The position numbers were made by a program, and so were the translations under genes. The notes under the pieces were generated by a model that searched no databases, was not told the origin of the DNA, and saw only the letters and a program-made list of their open reading frames with translations. From assembly GCF_900109745.1 (NCBI RefSeq), contig NZ_FOAV01000018.1:34365-98364 (forward strand): a DNA stretch of 64,000 nt, in the 5' to 3' direction. Position 1 is the stretch's first letter. Every line of letters begins with the position of its first letter. This DNA comes from Roseateles sp. YR242. Lineage in GTDB: Bacteria > Pseudomonadota > Gammaproteobacteria > Burkholderiales > Burkholderiaceae_C. Positions 8,973 through 17,672 of the stretch are shown here, piece after piece.

Positions 8973-9145
8973 GCTTCCGCAGGTGGCCCGCCACTGCGGC
9001 ATTGCGTACACCGTCCATGGTCGCAGTCCCATGCGGGGGACACGTTTGTCGCTTCCAGTGGCGACGTGCTGTGCTATCCAAATGAAGCCGCCTCGGCAGG
9101 ATTCAGGGCTTCACCACTGACCACTCGGGTGGTCTGGAGGACGTC

Positions 9146-10120
9146 ATGAATCGACTCACTCACCGTCCGATTTTCGGAGCTCGCATCCGCCGCGTGCTGT
9201 TGGGCAGCTCCTTGATGCTGTGCCTGGGCGCGGCTCAGGCAGAGAGCATCCTGTTCGTAGGCAACAGCTTCACCTACGCCTTTGGCTCACCGGTCCAGAC
9301 CTGGAACGCGAACACCGTCACCGACCTCAACCACGAAGGCATTGGCGGAATCCCGGCATTGTTCAAGTCCTTCACCGTCCAGGCCGGCCTGAACTACGAC
9401 GTGAGCCTGGAGACCGCTGGCGGCACGGGCCTGGACTATCACTACAACAACAAGCTGGGCGTGATCAACAAGGCCTGGGACAAGGTGGTGCTGCAGAGCT
9501 ACAGCACTCTGGACGCCAGCAACCCGGGCAACCCGGCCAAGCTCATCCAGTACGCGGGCCTGCTGGCGGATGCCTTCAAGGCGAAGAACAGCAACGTCGA
9601 CGTCCAGCTGATGGCCACCTGGTCGCGGGCGGACCAGACCTATCCCAGCACCGGCGCCTGGTACGGGCAGTCCATCTACCAGATGGCCAACGATGTGTAT
9701 GCCGGCTACCAACTGGCGGATGCGGCGTCCATCAACATCAATGGCGTGATCCCGGTCGGCCTGACCTGGAACCGCGCCATGGCGCAGGGGTTTGCTGACA
9801 CCAATCCCTACAACGGCATCGACCCAGGCAAGGTGAAGCTCTGGGCCAGCGACAACTACCACGCCAGCGCTTACGGCAGTTATCTGGAGGCACTGACCAT
9901 CTTTGGCCAGATCACCGGCCTGGACCCGCGCAGCCTTGGCGTGAACGAGACTGCCGCCGCACAACTGGGCATCACGACAGCCCAGGTGGCGTTTATGCAG
10001 CAGTTGGCCTTTGAGCAACTGGCCGTTGCGGCTGCAGTGCCGGAGCCCTCCACCTACGCGATGCTGCTGGCGGGCGGCGGATTGCTGGTAATGTGGCGTC
10101 GCCGAACCCGGCGATCCTGA
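9146..10120 (+). CDS. PEP-CTERM protein with SGNH/GDSL hydrolase-like domain
   Basis: The 324-aa exported protein has a signal peptide (residues 1-32, ending GAAQA). It then has a domain opening ILFVGNSFTYAF, which matches SGNH block I (G-N-S), and near the end DNYHASAYGSYL, which supplies the block V D-x-x-H pair. The C-terminus VPEPSTYAMLLAGGGLLVMWRRRTRRS is a textbook PEP-CTERM sorting signal: VPEP, one helix, basic tail. Exosortase would cleave it and export it to the surface or exopolysaccharide. No exosortase gene lies in this window. A strong site GGAGG precedes the ATG. Esterase activity is an inference. Confidence 0.85.
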   Translation: MNRLTHRPIFGARIRRVLLGSSLMLCLGAAQAESILFVGNSFTYAFGSPVQTWNANTVTDLNHEGIGGIPALFKSFTVQAGLNYDVSLETAGGTGLDYHYNNKLGVINKAWDKVVLQSYSTLDASNPGNPAKLIQYAGLLADAFKAKNSNVDVQLMATWSRADQTYPSTGAWYGQSIYQMANDVYAGYQLADAASININGVIPVGLTWNRAMAQGFADTNPYNGIDPGKVKLWASDNYHASAYGSYLEALTIFGQITGLDPRSLGVNETAAAQLGITTAQVAFMQQLAFEQLAVAAAVPEPSTYAMLLAGGGLLVMWRRRTRRS

Positions 10121-10143
10121 TCAGCCGTATCAAGAGGAAATCC

Positions 10144-10740
10144 ATGAACATGCAAGAGACAACGCCTCCGTCCAACGTCACCGAGCCCCGCACCTCCTAT
10201 CTGGAAGAGAAGGCCTTCAAGGCCCGTACGCTGCTGATCTTCGGTGCCATCACGGACGTGACGGCTGCCGACGTGACGCGACGTCTCATTGCGCTGGACG
10301 CGGAAAGTGCCCAACCCATTGATGTGATCGTGAGTTCACCGGGGGGCCATCTGGAGTCCGGAGATGCCATTCACGACATCGTCCGTTTCATCGCTGCGCC
10401 GGTGAACATGATCGGCACCGGATGGGTGGGCAGCGCGGCCACCCATCTGTATCTCTCCGTGCCGCTGGAGCGGCGTTATTGCCTGCCCAATACCCGCTTC
10501 CTCATTCATCAGCCCAGCGGCGGCGCGGGTGGCCAGGCCACCGACATCGCCATTCAGGCGCGGGAGGTGGTGAAGGCGCGCGAGCGCATCGCACGCACCA
10601 TCTCGCGCCAGACGGGCAAGTCGCTGGAGACCGTGCTGGCCGACATCGAGCGTGACCGTTGGCTGTCGGCGGAAGAGGCGGTGGAGTACGGGCTGGTGGC
10701 GCGGATCATTGAGCGCAAGACGGAGCTCAGGGGCGGCTGA
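10144..10740 (+). CDS. ClpP-like serine protease, orphan
   Basis: The 198-aa protein belongs to the ClpP/crotonase-fold peptidases. The catalytic triad is intact: S97 in GWVGSAAT, H122 in LIHQPSGG and D171 in IERDRWLSAEEAVEYG. RYCLPNTRFLIHQP and GQATDI are ClpP hallmarks. I chose the ATG at 10144 because AAGAGGAAA precedes it; an upstream extension would run into the PEP-CTERM gene. No clpX or clpA is nearby, so this is not the housekeeping clpPX locus. The oxyanion region SSPGGHLESGDAI differs from E. coli ClpP. It starts 23 bp after the PEP-CTERM stop and may be co-transcribed with it. Confidence 0.85.
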   Translation: MNMQETTPPSNVTEPRTSYLEEKAFKARTLLIFGAITDVTAADVTRRLIALDAESAQPIDVIVSSPGGHLESGDAIHDIVRFIAAPVNMIGTGWVGSAATHLYLSVPLERRYCLPNTRFLIHQPSGGAGGQATDIAIQAREVVKARERIARTISRQTGKSLETVLADIERDRWLSAEEAVEYGLVARIIERKTELRGG

Positions 10741-10862
10741 CGGCATACGCTGGCCGGGGCGAACGGGCCGCAGGGGGGCGCACAAGCGGCTGTTTGCATC
10801 TGCCCTTGCCCTGCGTCATCTGGCTTCATTCTGATCGTGGCTACCATTTGCTCGAACACGAG

Positions 10863-11426
10863 ATGGCAGCCCAAGAGATGAAACCGCTGACGCCTGAGAA
10901 CATCGAATCCGAACTGAGTTACGCCTACCTTCATGTCGTGGCATCTCAGACGGGAGCCAGTTGCGTGGTGGGTGGACGCCACGATGACTGTGCTGGCATT
11001 GATGCGAAAGTCACTGCGTGGGGACCATTCCAAGGCGGTGGATACCGGGTTGAAGTCGATCTCAACGTCCAACTCAAGGCGACCACGCGGCCCCCCCTCG
11101 AGATCAGCGGCTGCCTGGCCTACAGCCTGCGGGGCATCGGTCGCTACGACGATCTTCGATGTGAGGCGGTTTCAACGCCCAGGATCCTCGTGGTTCTCTA
11201 CCTGCCGGAATGCGCGCAGGAGTGGGTCTCCCACACCGACGAAGCACTCTCCCTCCACAAGCGCGCCTATTGGGTGAGCCTGAGGGGAGCGAAGGCGTCG
11301 GACAACAAGACAGCCAGGACGGTCTATATCCCCAGGGGCCAGCGCTTTGATGCTGACGGTTTGTCCTCGCTTTTCTGTGCAATCTCCAGGAATGACATCC
11401 CGAGATACAGGGAGCTTGACGCGTGA
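10863..11426 (+). CDS. DUF4365 nuclease-like protein
   Basis: The 187-aa protein shows the DUF4365 layout, a PD-(D/E)XK-type fold. An N-terminal helix with acidic residues (IESELSYAYLHVVASQTG) is followed by D-x-x-GID with D47, then VQLKAT with Q70 and K72. D47 and Q70-x-K72 are in the positions expected for a metal-dependent nuclease core. Family members occur in restriction-like and other defence contexts (known for the family), but activity is not shown here. The ATG at 10863 is chosen over a further-upstream in-frame start whose extra residues look non-coding. It overlaps the next gene by four bases (GTGA). Confidence 0.75.
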   Translation: MAAQEMKPLTPENIESELSYAYLHVVASQTGASCVVGGRHDDCAGIDAKVTAWGPFQGGGYRVEVDLNVQLKATTRPPLEISGCLAYSLRGIGRYDDLRCEAVSTPRILVVLYLPECAQEWVSHTDEALSLHKRAYWVSLRGAKASDNKTARTVYIPRGQRFDADGLSSLFCAISRNDIPRYRELDA

Positions 11427-12559
11427 AACCGAGTTGGAACATCTCGCCGGCTGACCTCAAGGCGTTGCTGAAGGCGCATGGGTGGATGCTGCTTCAAGAG
11501 CCGATGAAGGACCGGCTCTACATCTTCGAGCACCTGCAGTTTCCCCGCCGGCAGCTCACGTTTCCCATGGATCAAGAGGCTCCGGATTTCGAGGAATCCA
11601 TCAGAACGGTCATTGAAAAGCTGGCCGAGCTTGGCGGTGAATCGGTGGAAGGTGTGATTTCAAGGATTCGATCCCTCGGCGACGATGTCCTCCGCCTGAG
11701 AATATTTTCCACCAGTGATGACAGCTCGCTGCCGCTGGGATTCGCCGCAGCACTGGTGCAGAACACAGAGAAGCTTCTGCGTGCATCAGCCTGTACCGTT
11801 CTGAAGCCCCGAACCCACCATCCGCGTTTGTTCCTTGCCGAGGCGGCACAATTCATTGAAAAGGCCAGGTTCGCGCAGACCGAACAAGGCAGCTTCATCC
11901 TTCGCGTCGCCTGTCCCATTCATGGAATGGAGCGGCAACGGCTGACGGAGGCGGGAGGCGACCAGGCACCCTTCGCGCGCCAAGTGATGCTATCTGTGCA
12001 TGTAGCGATTGAGACCCTCATCAACGCCATCGAGTCAGAAGCGCTGGACCCACTGATGGACCAGCTCAAGTCCTCAGATCAACCGGTGCTGTCCGCCAAT
12101 CTGTGTGAAGCCCTTTTCGGCATGCATGACGAGCGGATGGGCAACTCGCTGGATGTCGGTTTCGACTGGTCAGCCTTACGCCCGGCGCCTGCGCACGCAT
12201 CGCGACCGCTTCGCATCCAGAGATCGCATTTTTCCCGGATCGAAGAGGTCTGCAGAGCGCTGCGCGCGTCGGACCCGCATCGAGAGGCTGCGTTCATCGG
12301 CAGCGTTGAACGACTTGACGGTGAAATGGGTCAAGACGGCCGACGGTCCGGGGACGTGCTGCTCGCGATTCTTCTTCCTGAAGAGGGTGAAACCGTGAGG
12401 GTTCGTGCAATGTTGAATGCTGACAGCTATGAAAAGGCGCACCGCGCCCACATGCGAAGCGGCGCCTACGTTCAGGTGACAGGACAGCTTCTGTCCGGAA
12501 GACAACCGCGTCAATTGGTGGCGGTCTCCGGGTTCGAACTTCTGGGATCAAGCGATTGA
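11423..12559 (+). CDS. Unrecognised 378-aa partner of the DUF4365 protein
   Basis: A GTG start at 11423 overlaps the DUF4365 stop (GTGA), so translation is coupled. Residues about 8-50 (ISPADLKALLKAHGWMLLQE then FEHLQFPRRQLTFP) resemble the short RNA-binding-like fold of HicA-type toxins in their residue pattern; this is weak. The middle (70-240) is mostly helical, and the C-terminal 110 residues (from about 265) look like a beta-barrel with EEGETVRVRAMLNADSYEKA and GAYVQVTGQLLSGRQP, perhaps OB-like. There is no signal peptide or membrane segment. The last 49 bases overlap the 3' end of the convergent VIT gene. The function is unknown. Confidence 0.75.
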   Translation: MKPSWNISPADLKALLKAHGWMLLQEPMKDRLYIFEHLQFPRRQLTFPMDQEAPDFEESIRTVIEKLAELGGESVEGVISRIRSLGDDVLRLRIFSTSDDSSLPLGFAAALVQNTEKLLRASACTVLKPRTHHPRLFLAEAAQFIEKARFAQTEQGSFILRVACPIHGMERQRLTEAGGDQAPFARQVMLSVHVAIETLINAIESEALDPLMDQLKSSDQPVLSANLCEALFGMHDERMGNSLDVGFDWSALRPAPAHASRPLRIQRSHFSRIEEVCRALRASDPHREAAFIGSVERLDGEMGQDGRRSGDVLLAILLPEEGETVRVRAMLNADSYEKAHRAHMRSGAYVQVTGQLLSGRQPRQLVAVSGFELLGSSD

Positions 12560-15500
12560 AGAGACGCCTTCCCCTCCACCACAAACGTCCCGATCGTCAC
12601 CCTATCCCCCTGCCCGCTGAGCCGGACCACCAGATCCCGGTCCTGCTGTCCGGCGCTACCGTACCCGGTGGAGAGCTTCACCATCAGCGTGGTGGCAGGC
12701 GCCACCACCTGTTGGCGATGCCCGTAGAACCGGGCCTGCACGGTGTAGGTTCCTGGCTTGGCGTCGCGCAGTGAGAAGACCTCTGGACCAAAACCGGCGG
12801 TGAAGTCGCGAGACATGTGGCCGCCTTGCCGGGTCAGCGGCCGGCCGAAGTAACACGGCTCTCCGTTGGGGTCGGTCACCCACAGATCGATGTCGGTGTT
12901 GTCCGCATCCCAGGTCAGGGCCACCCGCAGATCCAGCGGCAAGGCCCGGCGCAGTCGGGGGTCCACGCGCGTGAGGTCCAGCGGCTTGCCCGCCGCTGCA
13001 GACCTTGCGGCGATGGCGTTCAGCTCGGTCAGCGCGATCAACTCCACATCCGGAAACCGCGGGTCCCAGCGCCGGTTGACCACCTCCCACAGCAGGTCCA
13101 CCGCCGCTTGCGGATCACCTGCCTGCGCATGAGCCAAAGCCAGGTCCCGCAGAGACTGTGGCTCGTCCGGCGCCAGTCGCCGCACCTGCCCCAGCAGCGG
13201 CAATGCATCCTGCACCTGGCCGATCAGCAGCAGGCGGTAGGCCAGGATGCGCAGCAGGTGGCGGTTCTCCAGATCCATTTCCGCCAGGTTGGACAGCACC
13301 CGCACCGCCAGGTCCTTCTCCCCACGCTCGCTGAGCAGGTCCGCCACGTCCAGGAAGAAAGCGGAACTGTTGAGGTAGCCCCGCTTCTCATCCAGGTAGA
13401 TGGCGTAGAGCTGCTCCGGTTTTGCCTCGCGCAGGCGCCGCACGTACGGCTCGTTGGGCTGCCAGGCTCGCAAGGAAATGGTGGCATTGGGCGCTGCCTG
13501 TGCGGATCCCGGGGTTGGGGCGGCTGGCGCAGCGGGGGCTGCTGCCATACGGGCCTCCGCCGGCGCAGGCATGACCGGGGCAGGCGCCGGAGCGGCCATG
13601 GCGACGGGCGGTTGCACCTCCCGGCTGCGTGAAGGTGGCGACAGGCGCTGTTCTTCTTCCGTGCGTCGGCGGTCCATCGCGGCGTCCGGGCGAGCCACCC
13701 CACTTCCCTGCACCGACGCCTGGCCTTCCTCCGGCTGCGGCGAATCCTTGGGATAGGTCGTCTCCCACCATGTCACCAGCTTGCTGAACCGGCTCACCAC
13801 GCTGTTGAGGGAACGCTCACGCTCGGCGGCATCGTTGGTGCTCTTCTGCTGGCGGCTGCGCTGCCAGGCCGGCATCAGGTCCGCTGGGGGCTCAATGTCG
13901 TGGCGCACATAGTCAGCCAGAGTGTCCAGCACGATCAGCGAGGTCTCACGCGTGGCCATGCGGAAATGGATGCCCAGATCGTGGATCTCGCGGCGGTGCA
14001 GCGCCTCGTTGGCTTCCAGGCGTGCCAGGCGCATCTCAGCCCATCGGTGGGCCGCCACCCCGACGGGCGGCATCTTGTTGCCCCCTTCCACCCGGGGCGT
14101 GTCCACATCAAATTCACGGGTGGTGGTGCGCCCGTTGGGCCCGCTCAGCGTCAGACGCACGGTGGCCTTGGGCGCATTCAGCACCCCCGCAACGGCCAGG
14201 CGGCCGGCCTCCGGATAGAGTGACGCCGTTTCCAGATCCGTGGCTTCGTTGGACCGGACCGCCATCAGACGCGGGCGCTCATGGGTGAGCAAGCCCAGGG
14301 CCTGCGCCGTGGGAACAGACAGCAGGTCGGCCACGCCGCCGCCCGAGACTTCCGCCGGTGATCGCAGCGTGCGAACCGCCGCACCAGCCGATGCCGTGAA
14401 GGCGAAGGTGGGCGTCTTCCCGAACGCCAGCGCACCCGTGCCCCAGTTGCCGATACCGTCAGTGAACAGCAGGGTCAGATCGCTGCCGGAGGGTGGGACC
14501 AACGCTTCCATTCGAGTGGCTCCGTCATAGGCCACCCCTTCCAGCGCCTGGCGCAAGGCGGTCCAGTCGCCCCCTCGCACGCGGAAGCGCTGCACAGGTT
14601 CGGCCACATGGCGGACCAGCACCAACTGCACCTCCACATCGCGCAGGTGCCGGAAATAGGCTTCCAGCAACGCCAGTTCGCGGCCGTGGTCGCGTGCTGC
14701 ACCGGACCCCGACGCATCCCACAGCAGGCCCAGCTTGCGTGGCGCCTGGCGCGGCCAGGCGGCTTCCTGGATGGGAAGCTCCGCGACAAAATAACGACGG
14801 TCCCGGAAGTGCTCCGTGCTGGTCAGCGCCTTGTTCGAGGCCGCGGGAAGCGTCACACGCAGTTCATTCGCGCCGCTGTAATCGCTGCGGCCCAGATCCA
14901 ACCGGCTGCCGCCGTCCATGGGGCGGGCCTCCAGGCGATCTGCACCCAGGCTGGCGTCGAGGGCGTTGGGGGGCAACTGGGCGGCCCGGACGGAAACATC
15001 CAGCCTCGCCACCGGCCGGCCGAACCGCAGCGGCAGCCGCCACACCGGGGGGCGCCCCGGTGCGATGGACTCGCGGATCTCCAGCACCACGCGTCGCGTA
15101 CCTGCCGCCGGCAGCGGATAAACCTGCAGCTTGTGGAAGTTGCCTTGCGTGGCCTCCAGCAGGGCAGGGTCCACGCGCTGGCGCGTAACGTCTTCAAAGA
15201 CTTGCCGCCCCTTGGCTTTTTCGACGGGCACCGCGTCGCGCAGTTCGCCATTGATCTCCAGCGCAAAGCCGGTCACGACCTGGGTGGCGGACAGCGGGAA
15301 CTGCAACTCGCCCGACAGCACCGCATTGTTGGGATTGAACAGCGTCAGCTCCACCCGCGTGGCCACGGACAGGCCCACGATCTCCGCCTGCACGACCGCA
15401 GCCTGGATGCGCACCGGCTCGCGAGCCTGCTCCGCCACGATGCGGATGGGTGGCACAAGACGCTCAACGGGCGGGCGCGGTGGTGGGGTTGGAGACAGGG

Positions 15501-15579
15501 CCAGGGCGGGCGCGGCCAGCCCCACGGCGGAGCAGGCGAGAAGCGCCTGAAGTGCCTGACGCCACCAGCGTGTCAGCAT
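12511..15579 (-). CDS. Exported VIT / vWA-like / TPR / YfaP-type protein
   Basis: This is a 1022-aa envelope protein. After a signal peptide (about residues 1-27, ending APALA) and a proline-rich linker comes a VIT (inter-alpha-trypsin-inhibitor) domain at about 50-180. A degenerate vWA-like region at about 270-390 has DASGS in the metal-site position and LLFTDGIG. A low-complexity Pro/Ala segment follows (about 650-720), then TPR-like helices (about 760-890). The C-terminal domain of DUF2135/YfaP type contains DADNTDIDLWVTDPNGEPCYFG. The start is uncertain: ATG at 15612 is also possible and neither has a good ribosome site. It is convergent with the 378-aa partner gene, overlapping 49 bp. 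Probable role: surface adhesion or assembly. Confidence 0.85.
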   Translation of the reverse strand: MLTRWWRQALQALLACSAVGLAAPALALSPTPPPRPPVERLVPPIRIVAEQAREPVRIQAAVVQAEIVGLSVATRVELTLFNPNNAVLSGELQFPLSATQVVTGFALEINGELRDAVPVEKAKGRQVFEDVTRQRVDPALLEATQGNFHKLQVYPLPAAGTRRVVLEIRESIAPGRPPVWRLPLRFGRPVARLDVSVRAAQLPPNALDASLGADRLEARPMDGGSRLDLGRSDYSGANELRVTLPAASNKALTSTEHFRDRRYFVAELPIQEAAWPRQAPRKLGLLWDASGSGAARDHGRELALLEAYFRHLRDVEVQLVLVRHVAEPVQRFRVRGGDWTALRQALEGVAYDGATRMEALVPPSGSDLTLLFTDGIGNWGTGALAFGKTPTFAFTASAGAAVRTLRSPAEVSGGGVADLLSVPTAQALGLLTHERPRLMAVRSNEATDLETASLYPEAGRLAVAGVLNAPKATVRLTLSGPNGRTTTREFDVDTPRVEGGNKMPPVGVAAHRWAEMRLARLEANEALHRREIHDLGIHFRMATRETSLIVLDTLADYVRHDIEPPADLMPAWQRSRQQKSTNDAAERERSLNSVVSRFSKLVTWWETTYPKDSPQPEEGQASVQGSGVARPDAAMDRRRTEEEQRLSPPSRSREVQPPVAMAAPAPAPVMPAPAEARMAAAPAAPAAPTPGSAQAAPNATISLRAWQPNEPYVRRLREAKPEQLYAIYLDEKRGYLNSSAFFLDVADLLSERGEKDLAVRVLSNLAEMDLENRHLLRILAYRLLLIGQVQDALPLLGQVRRLAPDEPQSLRDLALAHAQAGDPQAAVDLLWEVVNRRWDPRFPDVELIALTELNAIAARSAAAGKPLDLTRVDPRLRRALPLDLRVALTWDADNTDIDLWVTDPNGEPCYFGRPLTRQGGHMSRDFTAGFGPEVFSLRDAKPGTYTVQARFYGHRQQVVAPATTLMVKLSTGYGSAGQQDRDLVVRLSGQGDRVTIGTFVVEGKASLQSLDPRSSNPETATN

Positions 15580-15784
15580 GAACCGGACGGACTGCAGATG
15601 AAGAGTGGCCATGTTCAAAGGCGCGAGGCGCCAGAAGGCGTTGTGTCGCCACCCACATGGCCGTACGTTGGACGGAACCGCCACGGATGGTGCCTGCACG
15701 GAGTGTCCTGTGAATCCGGTCCGGATGAATTCCATGCATCACGTCCGGTCGATCTACCGGCGCGCGCGAGAATCCAACCCTCCC

Positions 15785-16543
15785 ATGAATCAGAAATCCC
15801 TTCACCACGCCATGCCAGTGCCGTGTCACACGCAGGCGCAGGCCCTCCCCGTTGGCGATGGGCTGGCCGAGGATGGGCCGAGCTTCAACGCCGCAGAGCG
15901 CGCCGCCGTTTACCGGGCGATTGCACTTCGAAGGGACATGCGTCACTTCGCGCCCTCGCCACCGTTGCCGGACGATCAGTTGCAACGGCTCCTGCAGGCC
16001 GCCCATGCGGCGCCATCCGTCGGCTTGATGCAGCCGTGGCGTTTCATGCGCCTGAGTTCGCCCGAATGGCGTGCACGGCTTCAGCCCTTGGTAGAGGCAG
16101 AGCGGCAGCGCACCGCCGTGGCCCTGGGCGAGCGGGACACGGAATTCCTCCAGCTCAAGGTGGACGGCATCCGGGATTGCGCCGAGCTGCTGGCCGTGGT
16201 GCTGGCGCCGGATGACGGAACGGTCTTTGGCCGCTTGAGCCAGCCGCGCCAGATGGCGTGGTGCTCCGCCGCCTGTGCCGTCCAGAACCTCTGGCTGGCG
16301 GCGCGAGCCGAGAACCTCGGCATGGGCTGGGTATCGATGTTCGACCCTGCGGCGCTGGCATCAGCCCTGTCATTGCCGGCGGGCGCGGAGCCCTTGGGCT
16401 TGTTGTGCCTCGGGCCGGTGCCGGCGTTTTATGACCGGCCCATGCTGGAAACCACCGGCTGGCGGCAGGGCCGGCCACTTGGCGACATGTTGATGGCGTC
16501 GCCGCCGCTGCCGTCCCTGTCCCCGCCTCCGTCCCCGGTTTAG
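15785..16543 (+). CDS. bluB: 5,6-dimethylbenzimidazole synthase
   Basis: The 252-aa protein is a nitroreductase-fold enzyme of the BluB type, which cannibalises FMNH2 with oxygen to make the lower ligand of B12. Motifs are AIALRRDMRHFAP (residues about 44-56, FMN phosphate binding), AAPSVGLMQPWRF, and the late LGMGWVSMFDP and LCLGPVPAFYDRPMLE. The last two are specific to BluB among nitroreductases. I start at ATG 15785; ATG 15809 is an alternative. Its TAG stop and the TAA stop of cobA on the other strand overlap within four bases, so the gene faces the end of the cobalamin operon. I see no riboswitch in front of it. Confidence 0.92.
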   Translation: MNQKSLHHAMPVPCHTQAQALPVGDGLAEDGPSFNAAERAAVYRAIALRRDMRHFAPSPPLPDDQLQRLLQAAHAAPSVGLMQPWRFMRLSSPEWRARLQPLVEAERQRTAVALGERDTEFLQLKVDGIRDCAELLAVVLAPDDGTVFGRLSQPRQMAWCSAACAVQNLWLAARAENLGMGWVSMFDPAALASALSLPAGAEPLGLLCLGPVPAFYDRPMLETTGWRQGRPLGDMLMASPPLPSLSPPPSPV

Positions 16544-17328
16544 GACGGAGTGGCTTGCAGCAGACTCACCACCGTTCCGATGATCAGCAACGCGGGCGCC
16601 CGCACTTCGCGCCCGCGGCCTTCCCCGCGGCTATCGCCCCGTACGACGCCGGGCAGCCCCGACAGCGACGTCACAAAGACCTCCTGGGCTGGACAGGTGG
16701 CATAACGGACGATCGCCACCGGGGTGTCGCCGGAGAGGCCCGCCGCCTGCAGCTGGGTCGAAATCGTCTCCACCCCGGTCACGCCCATGTAGATCACCAC
16801 GGTCTGGCGCGGTTGCGCCAGGGCCGTCCAGTTCAAGGCCAACTGGTCGTGCTGAAGATGCCCCGTGACAAAGACGCAGCTGTGGGCATGGTCCCGATGC
16901 GTGAGGGGAAAGCCGAGCCAGGCCGCCGCACCCACCGCAGCCGTGATGCCGGGAACGACCTGCACAGGAATGCCGGCACTGAGCAGCGCTTCCATCTCTT
17001 CCCCGCCGCGCCCGAAGATGAAGGGATCCCCGCCCTTCAGCCGCACCACGCGCAGCCCGGCGCGGGCCTTCTCCGCCATCAGCGCGCAGATGTCCGCCTG
17101 CGCCCAGCTGTGCCGGCCGCCGGCCTTGCCCACGCTGAGGCAGGCCACGCCCTCAGGCACGTGAGCCAGCACCTCGGGGCTCACCAGCAGGTCGTGCAGC
17201 ACCACATCGGCCTGCTGCAGGCAGTGCCAGGCGCGCAGCGTCAGCAAGTCGGCCGCACCCGGGCCGGCACCCACCAGCGCCACGCTACCGGGCGTCAACG
17301 AAACCGTGGAGGTGAATCCGGCCGTCAA
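16540..17328 (-). CDS. cobA: Uroporphyrinogen-III C-methyltransferase
   Basis: The 262-aa SUMT adds two methyl groups from SAM to uroporphyrinogen III to give precorrin-2, the first committed step of corrin and siroheme synthesis. VALVGAGPGAADLLTLRA (residues about 16-33), the internal VRLKGGDPFIFGRGGEE, VVPGITAAVGAAAWLGFPLTHR and VIYMG are diagnostic. It is the single-domain form, without a siroheme-synthase N-terminus. It is the last gene of the operon and overlaps the ferredoxin-like gene by four bases. Confidence 0.96.
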   Translation of the reverse strand: MTAGFTSTVSLTPGSVALVGAGPGAADLLTLRAWHCLQQADVVLHDLLVSPEVLAHVPEGVACLSVGKAGGRHSWAQADICALMAEKARAGLRVVRLKGGDPFIFGRGGEEMEALLSAGIPVQVVPGITAAVGAAAWLGFPLTHRDHAHSCVFVTGHLQHDQLALNWTALAQPRQTVVIYMGVTGVETISTQLQAAGLSGDTPVAIVRYATCPAQEVFVTSLSGLPGVVRGDSRGEGRGREVRAPALLIIGTVVSLLQATPS

Positions 17329-17672
17329 TCGGTGTCCCCTGCCTGATGGAACACCAGCTCCTCCACCCGGCGACCCTCGCAGAGGTGCTCCTGGATGATA
17401 CGGTCCATGTTCTCGGGCGTGACGTTGTAGTACCAGGTGCCGTCCGGCTGCACGCAGACGATGGGGCCGCCTTTGCAGGCCGCAAAGCAGCTGGCCCGCG
17501 TGCGCTTCACACGCAGCGGGCCGGCATTGAGGCCGGCTGCCTTGAACTTGTCGCCCAGGCTGTCGAACAGCGCCTGAGAGGCGCCATCACTGGTGCAACG
17601 CTCGCCTGTGCACACGAGGATGTGGCGGCGGTATTCACCGATCTTGGGTTTGACGACGTCCTGGTCACTCAT
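17325..17672 (-). CDS. Thioredoxin-fold [2Fe-2S] ferredoxin-like protein
   Basis: The 115-aa protein has the cysteine spacing of thioredoxin-like [2Fe-2S] ferredoxins: CTGERC (C21 and C26), then CFAAC (C63 and C67) before KGGPIVCV. Genes of this type occur inside cobalamin operons of Proteobacteria and are thought to feed electrons to the pathway, for example to a ring or cobalt reduction step; which step is not established. It overlaps cobJ and cobA by four bases each, so it is made together with them. Confidence 0.85.
   Translation of the reverse strand: MSDQDVVKPKIGEYRRHILVCTGERCTSDGASQALFDSLGDKFKAAGLNAGPLRVKRTRASCFAACKGGPIVCVQPDGTWYYNVTPENMDRIIQEHLCEGRRVEELVFHQAGDTD

Noticed and set aside
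15613..15784. Possible cobalamin riboswitch before bluB
   Set aside because: None of the conserved blocks (B12 box, GGTGC-GCCCCCGC, GGGAAGG) could be found here, unlike at 28768-28915.
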